DNA of 64,000 bases. It comes from Coniferiporia sulphurascens. Lineage: Eukaryota; Basidiomycota; Agaricomycetes; Hymenochaetales; Hymenochaetaceae. Location: the NCBI GenBank assembly GCA_002794785.1, contig NBBA01000007.1, positions 1,178,001-1,242,000 of the forward strand. The letters run 5' to 3'. This document shows, one piece after another, positions 11,042 through 21,170 of the stretch (the first letter of the stretch is position 1; each line of letters begins with the position of its first letter). The notes under the pieces were generated by a model. That model had not been told where the DNA came from. It searched no databases and saw nothing but the letters and a program-made list of their open reading frames with translations. The translations under genes were made by a program, and so were the position numbers.

Positions 11042-14000
11042 GTTACCATGTCTCCAATTGTAAATTCCGATCCTTCACTCCCCGCAATGAAGATCCCAAT
11101 TTCTATAATTGTTTTTGACAAAACCGTCCCCACCAATGCACTCATCGACTCTGGCGCAGAAGGCCAGTTCATCGATGCCAAATTCATGATCAAGCACCGC
11201 ATACCAACACGAACGCTGGCTCATCCCATTACAGTTCTTAATGCGGACGGATCCACCAACGAACACGGAACCATAACCAAATACACATGGAGATTGGTTC
11301 GCATCGAAGGGAAATCACTTCCCCTAAAACTACTTGTAACATCACTAGGCAAGGAGGACGTAATCCTTGGCCTACCATGGTTAAAAAACCATAACCCGGT
11401 TATCAATTGGCAAAAAGGCACTCTCGCTATCGCAAAAGTCACCATGGCTACCTCGCTCGCTCAGGAACAGGTTAAAGAAACAAAACCTGTGGAACTGATG
11501 ATTCCCCCTGAATACCACTGGTACCTTGATATCTTTCGCAAGAAATCAGCGGAACAATTCCCAATTTCGAGATCGTATGACCATGCTATTGACCTCAAAC
11601 CTGACTTCATACCACGCAATTGCAAAGTCTACCCACTGGCACCCAAAGAACTAGCAGCACTTGATGAATTCCTAGACGAAAACCTGCGAAAAGGATATAT
11701 TTGTCCATCCAAATCACCAATGGCATCTCCTTTCTTCTTTGTCGGGAAGAAGGATACAAGCCTTCGGGGATGCCAAGATTATCGTGCACTCAATGAAGGA
11801 ACCATCAAAAACGCATACCCGCTACCACTAATCACCGATCTCATGGACAAACTCAAAGGGGCCAAATATTTCACGAAACTTGACCTCAGATCGGGGTATA
11901 ACAACATTCAGATTAAAAACGGCAACCAATGGAAAGCCGCATTTAAAACCCCATGAGGATTATTCGAACCCACAGTCATGTTTTTCAGTCTATGCAATTC
12001 GCCAGCCACATTCCAGGCCTTCATGGATGACACCTTCCGCTTCGTAATTTTAGAAGACGGAACCTTGATCTACATGGATGATGTACTCATTCCCGCCAAC
12101 TCAATGGAAGAACTCCACCAGCGCACGTGTCGAGTGCTTGATATATGCACAGCCAATGATCTCTATTGCAAACCGGAAAAATGCCTATTTGGAGTACAAC
12201 GCGTCGAATTCTTGGGAATGATCATCACCCCAGACAATATCCACATGGACCCCATCAAATTGGCCGGAATTGCTGACTGGCCAACCCCACGTACCGTAAA
12301 GCAGCTTAGAAGCTTCATGGGATTCTGTAATTACTACAGAAGGTTTATACCTAGTTTCTCGGATATTGTATATCCGCTCAATGAACTCACCTGCACAAAC
12401 GAACTGTGGAAATGGACACCAGAAAGAGACCAAGTGTTTACCAAACTCAAAACACTATTCCTAGACAAACCGGCCCTACTCGTACCCGATCCCACCAAAC
12501 CATTTATCCTGGAAATGGACACATCCAAAGTAGCTTCAGGAGCAGTACTATACCAAGCAAACTCAAATGGCAATCTACAACCTTGCGGATATATTTCGGA
12601 AACATTCGGACCGGCACAACAAAGATATGAAGTCTATGACAGGGAACTCTTGGGAATAATACATGGACTCGAAGCATGGCGCCATTACCTCCTCGGTAAC
12701 CCACACACAACCACGATCTGGTGCGATCACAAAAATCTATTGTATTTCAGATCGGAACATCGTTTAACCCCGAGACAATCGCGATGGAACCTGTTCCTAT
12801 CCCAGTTCAATTGCGCCATCACGCATCGCCCGGGAAAGTCTATTCCTGGCGCTGATGCACTTTCTAGACGACCTGATCATGGTGAAGAACCACTAGAAGA
12901 ACGTATCATCCTACCTGAGACACTGTTTATCGGAACCATTAATATGGACCTCCAGAACCGCATTCGAGATGCCCAAAAAGGGGATTCGTTTGCGAAAACC
13001 ATCCAGGATGCACGGGCACTAAGGATCCCGTCCCCATTCCGATTCTCACTTGATGACTGGACAGTTGATTCCGGCCTTCTCCGATACCAAAAAAGGGTCT
13101 ATATACCGGATAACGCGGAAATTAAACGAGAAATCTTAACAATGTTCCACGATCTCCCTTCATTTGGCCACCCTGGGGTATTCAAAACCTCTCAATTAGT
13201 GCGACAACACTATTGGTGGCCCGGACTAACGGTATTCGTAGGAAACTACATCAAAGGATGCGCAGCGTGTCAACAGATGAAAATCAACACACATCCGACC
13301 AAACCGCCAATGCTTCCGATACCCGCGGACGCAGCAATGTTACCGTTTCAATCGGTATCCATGGATTTCATCACGGACTTACCCTCGTCTAACGGATATG
13401 ACTCCATCGTGGTGGTAGTAGACCACGACTCTTCCAAAGGAATCGTTCTAATTCCCTGTCACAAAACCATTGACACTCTCAGAACGGCAAAATACTACCA
13501 TGACAACGTCTATCGGCGTTTCGGACTTCCCAAACGAATCATATCGGACAGGGGACCGCAATTCGCATCACAGGTTTTCCAGACACTATGCAAACGCCTC
13601 GGCATTAAGTCTAAACTGTCAATGGCATATCACCCTCAAACGGATGGACAAACTGAACGCGCCAACCAGGAAGTAGAAGCTTATCTGCGCATTTATTGTG
13701 GCACATCACCTCATTCCTGGGCTGACTCACTCACAGATCTGGAATTCTCACACAATATCCAGACCCATTCAGTCACCAAGACATCGCTGTTCACTGTCAT
13801 GTTGGGGTATAACCCTATACCCATCCCTGCGGTGATAGAAGATACTGATCTCCCATCTCTCTCTCAACGCCTATGCCTTCTTTCATCAATCAGAAAAGAA
13901 GCACTTGCCGCCCATGACCTAGCATGCGCCCATATGGCACATTTCGGTGCACAAGGCTTCAAACCATTCAAACTTGGCGACAAGGTCTGGTTAGAAGCCA

Positions 14001-14395
14001 CAAATTTGCACTTCCCCAACCGCTCCCGCAAATTATCACCTAAACGGGAGGGACCATTTCCCATAGTTCAGGTACTATCACCCCTGAACTACCGCCTCAA
14101 ATTACCAGAGGCATGGCGAATTCACCCCGTTTTCCACGCCTCGCTTCTTACGGCATACTCGGAGACCGACGCACATGGACCTCCATTCAGTCAACCACCG
14201 CCTGACCTGATAGAAGATCAGCAGGAATACAAAATCGAGGCTATTGTCTCACACAAGGGCACCGGAAACAGACGGCGTTTCCTAGTCAAGTGGACCGGAT
14301 ACCCATCTTCTGAAAATCAATGGCTAGCCGAAAAAGATCTTTCACATGCTTCTGACATTCTAGACACGTATAAAAACCTCAAAAACATTACCTAG
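11000..14395 (+). pseudogene. pol: Chromovirus pol: protease, RT, RNase H, integrase, chromodomain
   Basis: Numbering is from ATG 11048 (1115 codons); translation more likely enters by -1 frameshift at 11000. Aspartic protease active site ALIDSGAEGQF (Asp34). RT from about residue 215 with catalytic YMDD (342-345). RNase H-like region with PFILEMDTS and YDRELLGI. Integrase: zinc-binding HHCC with CAAC near 737, then the DDE triad at SMDF (about 772), SDRGPQF (about 833) and TERANQEVE (about 868). C-terminal chromodomain EYKIEAIVSHKG...FLVKWTGYP (about 1060-1115). One TGA at 11954-11956 sits in the conserved RT stretch KTP*GLFEP, where relatives read Arg; CGA to TGA is the simplest cause. All catalytic boxes otherwise look intact. 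Confidence 0.93.
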
Positions 14396-14427
14396 TTTTC
14401 CCTCATCCCAATACCCACTTCACCCAC

Positions 14428-15742
14428 ATGCCCACCGCCTACATAACCAACAACGAACACCTCTGGTATCTTGCCATCACCATACCCACCGGACTATTCG
14501 TTTTTGTCTGCGCAATCACCACCACCATCAACCACCGCGCCCACCGTATTCCCCGCTCCTCCTCACACATATGATACCCCACTGTTGCAAACCGCTGACC
14601 CCTCTCTCCAACACTTCCGATTCAGAACCCCCCTGCCGAAATCCGCCACCAGGAATTCCAACCGCGCCGATCCGCCCCCACCCGACAGGACGTCATCGAG
14701 CAACTACGACGCATGTTCCCAGCAGATTTCATCCAACCCTCGGACCTCACTGAAATTGAGTTCGAAATTGAAGGCCTAGAGAACCAGCTAAGCCAATCTG
14801 ACCCACCCTCAGTTGACTTACTCCTTCACCTCGCCAATTTACATGATCAGGCTGTAATTTACCATGAACTCGCACTCGCAGCCCAACTCCAGGACCAGCA
14901 GAACCAACGCCGAGTACTGACGCTGTCACCACCTGGCAACACGATGCCGGTACCCAGTACACAACCTGAACTGGCAAACTGCACCCCTCCTCCTGCGTAC
15001 CATCCTACAGCACGTACTCGCAGCCCCAGACCTGGATACGGATGTCAACCGACTCCTCTCCACCCACCCCAGGTCGATCCAAGTCAACAGGATGCGCCAA
15101 CGACTGCGGACAGTGGAGGACATGCAACAACTGGCATGGCACGCCCAGGAGATCACGGAAATGCTGGACTCCTGCCTCAGTAATCTTGTCGATGATCTCA
15201 GATTATTGCGCAACACAGACTATGAGTCACTAGAGGAAGAAGGAATCCATCAGGTACTCATTCCTCTTCATCCTCAAGCGCATCTGTACCGCCCGGCACC
15301 CGCTCCACCACTCGTTCCAACGGTCCCATCGTCTCCCATGGTCACTCATCACAATTCCGCCACCCAAACGGAACCGCTCCCCATCCAAGCCCCTCCTCCG
15401 TCTCAAGAATCGTCCCCATCATCCTCGCACATGCACTGCTCCGCATGTCTGTCACCAGCGCACCTTACCATGTACTGCGTCCAGTACACGTGTCCCTGGT
15501 GCAAGAAGGCCGCTCCTCGACACCCTCCAGGCCAATGCCCCCAGCATGGTCAAGAGCAAACGACCACACCTGACGAGAACAGACCGCCGTCCCCCCCTAG
15601 CGCATCAAATGGAAGACGTATGGTACGTCTCTCAGATCTAGGGGCTCGCGTCTTACTCCAGTCCTACATGGACGATATCGCCGCCGGCATCAACCTGGAT
15701 GATGTCGATATGGGGTCTAACAATGACGAGCACTCCAATTGA
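14428..15742 (+). pseudogene. Additional 3' ORF of the chromovirus (unknown function; TM-like N-terminus, Cys/His C-terminus), decayed
   Basis: Begins 33 bases after the pol stop with MPTAYITNNEHLWYLAIT. A hydrophobic stretch LWYLAITIPTGLFVFVCAI could span a membrane. Two in-frame TGAs follow (about 14572-14574 and 14596-14598), then an acidic helical part (MFPADFIQPSDLTEIEFEIE at 14713). The frame changes between about 14930 and 15010. It then runs open through LNWQTAPLLLRTILQHVLAA and MRQRLRTVEDMQQLAWHA to the TGA at 15740-15742, with a Cys/His cluster HCSACLSPAHLTMYC...CPWC and GQCPQHG near 15435-15545. I do not recognise the family. The position is that of env in env-bearing elements, but nothing here shows an envelope. 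Confidence 0.6.
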
Positions 15743-16208
15743 GGTATTCGAGTCCGCAATGACAGAAAACTAGCGTGTGTCCGCAATGACCCTAAACTAC
15801 TACTCCTGGGTATGACCTTAAAAGGCCCACTAGTGCGTTTTCACATTATTTTTTTTACGCCCACTTCTCTGCTTGTTATCGTCCTTATTGGCAGCTTGCC
15901 TTTTCCTTATTGTTTATTGGCCTTCACTTGGCCCTATAGGCTCATATGACTCGCAATCCGGGTTAGGGATTCTTTTTGCATCTTTTTTCCGCTTTTTCAC
16001 TGTCTTCGGACATTATACCATTAATATTGGTGAAAGACCTGGATTAGGTACCAAAGAGTGCGGTAACAAACTCTGCGGTGAACCTGGCATTACACTTAAA
16101 GACCTGCCAGGCCGGCATCTTGATACACTTGGATTCTTTTTCTCTCTTCTCACTCTTATATTTTATTTCTGACAATTTGGTGACTTGTCAATCCTAAATG
16201 GGAGGCAA
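15743..16208 (+). other. Noncoding 3' region of the chromovirus with polypurine tract
   Basis: A T-rich, apparently noncoding stretch. It holds a 12-bp direct repeat GTCCGCAATGAC (about 15752 and 15780). The polypurine tract AAATGGGAGGCAA ends at 16208, directly before the 3' LTR, where plus-strand DNA synthesis would be primed. Confidence 0.7.
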
Positions 16209-16765
16209 TGTTACAAATTTCCTTTACTTTCCCTTACTGCGCTGACTCACTTCACCTTTGTCATCATCAGTCAGTGCAACTCCCCCATTTCCTTGCCTTA
16301 CTCATCCTTATTTGCCTTGCGCCATAAGATGCCATGATGATGCCATATCACATCACCATGACATGCTTTGCTTACTGATAGCCCTACTTGTATTACCAAG
16401 GCACTCCTTGGGTTTCCATGACCTTCCATAGTCTGGTAAACTACCCTACACAGGCCGCTACAGTAGTAAACACATAGAATAGCATATAAGCATGTAACTT
16501 CAGTAGCACAAGCCCTAAGCTTGTGCTCTTTGTTCATACAAGCCCATTATCTGCTACCACCAGTCTACTGTGTGCCACTTGGCCATTAGTCACTTCGTCG
16601 TAACCCGACTCCGCTAAGAAGCATACCATGTCCACATCGTCGATCAGGAAGCCCCTCGACAATCACCTTCGACTTACGACATCTAGGAAGCCCTGTTGCC
16701 GTACCATCAGTTCCGACGATCAGGAAGCCCCAACGTCAATCACTGCGTAACCGTTGAGCTTAACA
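16209..16765 (+). repeat. 3' LTR of the chromovirus
   Basis: 557 bp, the same length and ends as the 5' LTR. It differs mainly by C/T and A/G transitions, with a cluster of five changes around 16340-16360. TATA-like box at 16483-16490. Confidence 0.95.
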
Positions 16766-16770
16766 TTCTG

Positions 16771-18231
16771 GGCATCTACAAAGGCGCCTCCCCATTCTCA
16801 ACAAATTTTCTTTGTTCCCTTCCCCCCCTCTCTTATTATTTTGAATATGCTAAGACTCTCCATTCTCTGCACCTCTGGCACACCCCGCACTCCGTCGGTA
16901 GAAAATGATATAATAAATCAGTAACTAACCATCCCTTTTCCACTTCTCTGCAGGCCTGGGTCCCTCGGGTACAACTGGTTCCTGCATACACTCATCCCCC
17001 ATGGATGGATCCTCTGGCATTCATGCAGGGCCACGTTCGCTTCACCACTCCCGCCACCCCAGTCAGCACCAACACATGGAAGTCCTTTGTAACCGCTGCG
17101 CGCCAACTAGGCCTTACCCCCCATGTCCAGGTTTTCACTGACGGCTCCTGCATTGACAATAAGTCAGGCTCAGCCATCTGCACAATGCTCGGCCGCACCC
17201 AACTCCGGTCCCACCAACTGGAGTCCCCCACCTGTGCCACAGCCACAGACGCCGAGGAATTTTCCCTCGCCACGGCCCCGGGGTGGGTAGCACGCCGCCT
17301 CCCTGCACAATTGCATGTCACATCGGATATCTTCTTCTTGTCCGATTCGCTGACCACTCTCCACCTTTTCTGCACCTGGGCTGCCACCCCTGGCGCCCAC
17401 CTCCTTCACATCTGGAAAGCGGGTGTGGAGACCCTGCTGGACTCATACCCCCAACTCACTGTTCATTTCGTATGGTGCCCCGGCCACTTGGACATCCCTG
17501 GGAATGAATGGGCTGACACAGAAGTGAAGCTGGCTACAGAGCTCCCCCCATCCGACCTCAAACCTTCCACCTCTGCACTAAAAGAGGTTGCTGTCCGCAC
17601 CCTCATGGAGCGATGGACATTCTCGCTAGCCCGCCCCCTTGCCTCAACCGCTGACAAGTATCTGGCAGTTCATGGCCTCCCCTCCTGCCGACCTCGAAAG
17701 CTGCTCATGCATTCAGTCAACCACCCATGCAGTGAGCTGTCTGCAGTTGCACAGGTCCTCTGTCGCACTGGTCCCTATGGGGGATACTGGCTGAGTTTTG
17801 ACTCAGCCTACCGTCGCAGGCACAGCCTGATCTCGCATTGCAGGTGGCACAACCACCCCCCCTGGCCCACACAGTTGACCGCCCACATCCTCGGTGGCTG
17901 CAGTACTTTCCACCCGTGGATACGACACATGTGGCCACCTTGGGACCCTCTCCCAGTCCACCACTCAGAGTGGGCTGACAAAAACTGCCTCCTGGTTTTG
18001 CACCGTTGGCTAAAGCTGATGGGGCACCTAAACCGCCTCTCGGACTGCGCTGTGGGCGCCATATGGCTGTCCTTTGCCGCGATGGACCTCGATGGACACC
18101 CAACTAACAAGGATATGGACCTGGACCTCCTATGGGACTACATGCGTTGTATGCTCGGACCTCGAACTCGGGACTCGGACCCAGCCCTTATGGAGCTATC
18201 AGGTATGCTCCCCCCCTTTCCACTCGAGTAA
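16771..18231 (+). pseudogene. LINE-B1 ORF2, 3' third (connection, RNase H, C-terminal Cys/His)
   Basis: Continues the ORF2 cut at 9142. One TGA (16906-16908) lies in the region GRK*YNKSVTN, after which the frame is open to 18231. RNase H residues are all visible: FTDGS near 17140, the Glu of DAEEFSLA, the Asp of LSDSLT and Asp in GNEWAD. The C-terminal motif is HCRWHNHPPWP then AHILGGC. It ends SGMLPPFPLE. Confidence 0.9.
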
Positions 18232-18559
18232 AAGCCTGCCTTTCGGACTCCTACAAGATACGTCTCGGCTGGTGCTCTCGCCCTCCCTTTCCATTTCTAA
18301 GCTTCTTACTTTAACCTACTCTTAACTACGTGGTTTGTTTGTAGTGATATGTATTCCTCCTTCTCGTGTTACCATCCTACTAAATAGGGGCTCTTCACAC
18401 TTCAGCACCCCTTGGGGAGCAGAGCCCCTGCCCAGTTTTGTGCAATGCGCAATGACGGGCGCCTCCATTGTTATGTAGTTAGGGCCCCCCTTCAGGGGGG
18501 CAGCTTGTAATTATGTAATACTGCAGGAATAATTAAAAATTTTTAAAATTTTTAAAAAA
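18232..18559 (+). promoter_or_regulatory. LINE-B1 3' UTR, two stem-loops and tail
   Basis: SL1: GGGGCTCT (18387-18394) pairs with AGAGCCCC (18421-18428). SL2: GCCCCCC (18484-18490) pairs with GGGGGGC (18495-18501). It then reads GCAGGAATAATT and ends in an A/T tail at 18559. Such 3' structures are typical recognition sites for LINE RT during target-primed reverse transcription. Confidence 0.8.
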
Positions 18560-19074
18560 GGCGGGTGAGGGTAGGTAAAGGTAAGAAGCTTAGAATTGGA
18601 AAGGGGGGGCGAGAGTGCCGGCCGAGATGTATCTTGTGGGAGTCTGAAAGGCAGGCTTTACTCGAGTGGGAAGGGAGGGAGCATACCTGATAGCTCCAAA
18701 AGGGCTGGGTCCGAGTCCCGAGTTCATGGTCTGAGCATACATCGCATGTAGTCCTGTAGGAGGTCCAGGTTCATATCCTCATTGGTTGGGTGTCTGTCAA
18801 GGTCCATTGCGGCAAAAGCCAGCCAGATGGCACCCACAGTGCAGTCAGATAGGCAGTTTAGGTGCCCCATCAGCTTAAGCCAGTGGCGCAAAACCAGGAG
18901 GCGGTTTTTGTCAGCCCACTCTGAGTGGTGGACTGGGAGAGGGTCCCGAGGTGGCCACATGTGTCGTATCCACGGGTGGAAAGTACTGCAGCCACCGAGG
19001 ATGTGGGCAGTCGACTGCGCAGGCCAGGGGGGGTGGTTGTGCCACCTGCAATGCGATATTAGGCCATGCCTGCA
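18560..19074 (-). pseudogene. LINE-D-type 3' fragment: ORF2 C-terminus and part of the 3' UTR
   Basis: On the minus strand it reads RHGLISHCRWHNHPPWP, AHILGGC and onward to a TGA at 18724-18726 (CGA in relatives), then LLELSG. The distal 3' UTR and tail are missing at the 18560 end. At the other end it breaks at TGCAGGCATGG against the 5' terminus of LINE-D1, the same break position as 4539. Confidence 0.8.
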
Positions 19075-19132
19075 CATCCTTCTTGACCAGTAACCACCAC
19101 CATCGACTAGTGTGGGCAGCTAAAACTCCCCC

Positions 19133-21170
19133 ATGTCAAACCCAGGTGACTACAGGAACACTCTTCATCGTACAAACCGAACCAACCCCCCACCCGCCCC
19201 ATCGGCCAACACCGACCCAGACCGGGTCACCAGGATGGCCGCCAACTGGGCCTCTGCCAGCGCCGCTGCTGCCGCAAGGCACAGTATGGCCACCCCCACC
19301 ACCCCCAATAACAACCCTCCCCAGGGCCCGACGTCCTCCCCAGACGTCCTCACCCCTTCCCCAGCCATGGCCGACTCCCAAATGATCTCCGCCTACGACT
19401 TCACCGCCCAAGCACGTGCGGAATCAAGGGCAGCATCCTGCGTCGGCTCCCCAGCCGCCTCGGTAGGGTCGACACATGGTCCCATCGAAACAGGTGAAAC
19501 AGCCCCAGGAATGGCGGTTGACCCCCATACCCCCCCGCAACAGGTGGGAGGTACAAGCCTCGAGCGGAAACGCTCCTTGGCCGCCATGTCGCCTCTCACC
19601 CCGAGAGGACCCCCTGCACAACAACATGAACAGCATACTGCAGGGTTCATGTACTCCCTCACCCACACCCTGGATGACTTCGACCAACAAACCAGGGATG
19701 CCACCACCGAGACGATCAACATCAAGGCCATGCAGTTTGTGGGCGACCTCCTTTGGAACGTCCAACAGACGCTGGTCAGCATCGAGCAAGACAGGACATA
19801 CCCCCAAGACATCATCTACCACAACGTGGTCATGGCCTACAACTTCGCAAGGGAGGGGGCGGTAATCGCCCTCCTGGAACCCTTTGCCCCAGCTCGCCCC
19901 CCCAAAGGGCCCCGGCACCACCCCCATGACCCCAGAAATGAGGGTGCTGACAGATGCAGTCAAGCACCTGACAACTGATGTAGCTTCTATTTCACATCAG
20001 ATGGCCTCCATCAGCTCTAGGCCTGCCCCCTGTCAACAGCAACAACAACAACAACAGCAACCCCCCCCACAGGCTGCCACCCAGGCTGCCCCCACCTCCT
20101 ATGCACAGGTAGCCGTGGCAGCGGCCCCCCCAACGGCCACCAACCCAGCTCCAGTGGCACCAACTGCCGGAGCGGTCATCAACCCGGAACAGAAGAAGAA
20201 GAAATGCCAGAGGAAGGTGCCTCCACCACCCACAATGTATGCCAAGGACCCAACCTTGGTCCTCACCCCCACAGTCAGTATACAGGCCGAAAACCAGAAG
20301 TCAGCTATGGCCCTGACCAAAACGTCCTGTGAGTTCTTCGCCTCCCTCCCCACTGCAGACCAAGTCCCGGTCCTTTCCTCTTCATATAACGTAAAGGGGA
20401 ACATCGTGACCACATTTGTGGCGCATCCATCCTCGGCTAACCCAACCATGGAAATGATCATTGATTGTCACTCCACGGCATATGCCTCCCACATGCGCAC
20501 AGAGTGCATTGCGGCGGGAATTAACGTCCCAGCCGCCTTCTCCCTAACCCCCTCCAGAGTCCGCCCCTGGTCCGCACTGCGCATCTCCATGGTGCCCTGC
20601 AAGGACTTCCTGTTCGGCCAGAACGGACACACCATCACCAAGAAAGCCCTCATGGCTGAAATCCGGCACAACCCGGCCCTCCGCAACCTCGACTTTGTAG
20701 TCACCCCCCACTTCGCCGCCACTGAGGACCACCTGCTGACACTCAACAGATGCCCAGTGGTCTTCTCCTTTGTCGACCCTGACAGCTCCATCTGCGAACA
20801 CCTCCTCAAAAGGCCCCGCGTATGGATGTTCGGATCCACCATCCGACTCTCAGTCCCACCCATCCGGCCCACTCTCACCCAATGTGAGCAGTGCCAGGGC
20901 CTCGGCCACGGAACCAAGGGCTGCCGAGCCCAACCATGCTGCGCTGATTGTGCGGGTGCCCACCTGACCCGCAATCACCGCAAATCGTGCGCCCACTGCG
21001 CAACTGACACAGTACCCGAAGGCGACACATGCCCACACCCCCGCCTTTGCAACAACTGCAAGGGCGACCACCCTGCCACCCTGCCGGCCTGCCCTAAGAA
21101 GAGGCAATACCGCCAAATCGAAGAGGCCCTCACTGCCGACCCAGCCGACAATCAGATGGAGGAAATATGA
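19133..21170 (+). pseudogene. LINE-D1 ORF1 (gag-like), one frameshift
   Basis: Starts MSNPGDYRNTLHRTNRTN. The only disruption I see is a frameshift near 19905 in the Pro-rich part (before TPMTPEMRVL). Domains: FVGDLLWNVQQT helical segment, a poly-Gln run encoded by CAA/CAG near 20034-20062, basic KKKKCQRKVP, YAKDPTLVLTP, then the zinc knuckle CEQCQGLGHGTKGC and the Cys/His modules CCADCAGAH, CAHCATD and CNNCKGDHPATLPAC. TGA (21168-21170) overlaps the ORF2 ATG (21167-21169). This is the best-preserved ORF1 in the window. Confidence 0.9.

Larger units (their letters stand above)
9143..16765 (+). mobile_element. Complete Ty3/gypsy chromovirus (7623 bp) with two 557-bp LTRs
   Basis: Order: LTR, self-primer PBS, gag, -1 frameshift cassette, pol (protease, RT, RNase H, integrase, chromodomain), an additional 3' ORF, polypurine tract, LTR. 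The C-terminal chromodomain defines a chromovirus. The self-priming match places it with the Tf1/sushi-like group. By eye the LTRs differ at roughly 23 of 557 positions, nearly all transitions, so the insertion is not recent. gag and pol each carry one in-frame TGA, so this copy is not autonomous as read. Confidence 0.95.
4540..18559 (+). mobile_element. LINE-B1, full-length, interrupted by a chromovirus
   Basis: Extends from the 5' terminus CATCCTTCTTGACCAG to an A/T-rich tail. It encodes ORF1 (4598-6617) and ORF2 (6617-9142 continued at 16771-18231). Removing 9143-16770 restores one continuous ORF2 and a LINE of about 6.4 kb. The left flank is minus-strand LINE 3' end and the right flank another minus-strand LINE 3' fragment. 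I find no matching target duplication, so at least one side has been rearranged. Confidence 0.9.

Noticed and set aside
15873..16172. Hydrophobic 99-codon frame in the chromovirus 3' region
   Set aside because: No ATG, and the hydrophobicity comes from T-rich sequence. Treated as noncoding.
20034..20062. CAA/CAG repeat in ORF1 as an independent microsatellite feature
   Set aside because: It is an in-frame poly-Gln tract present, with varying length, in all D-type ORF1 copies.
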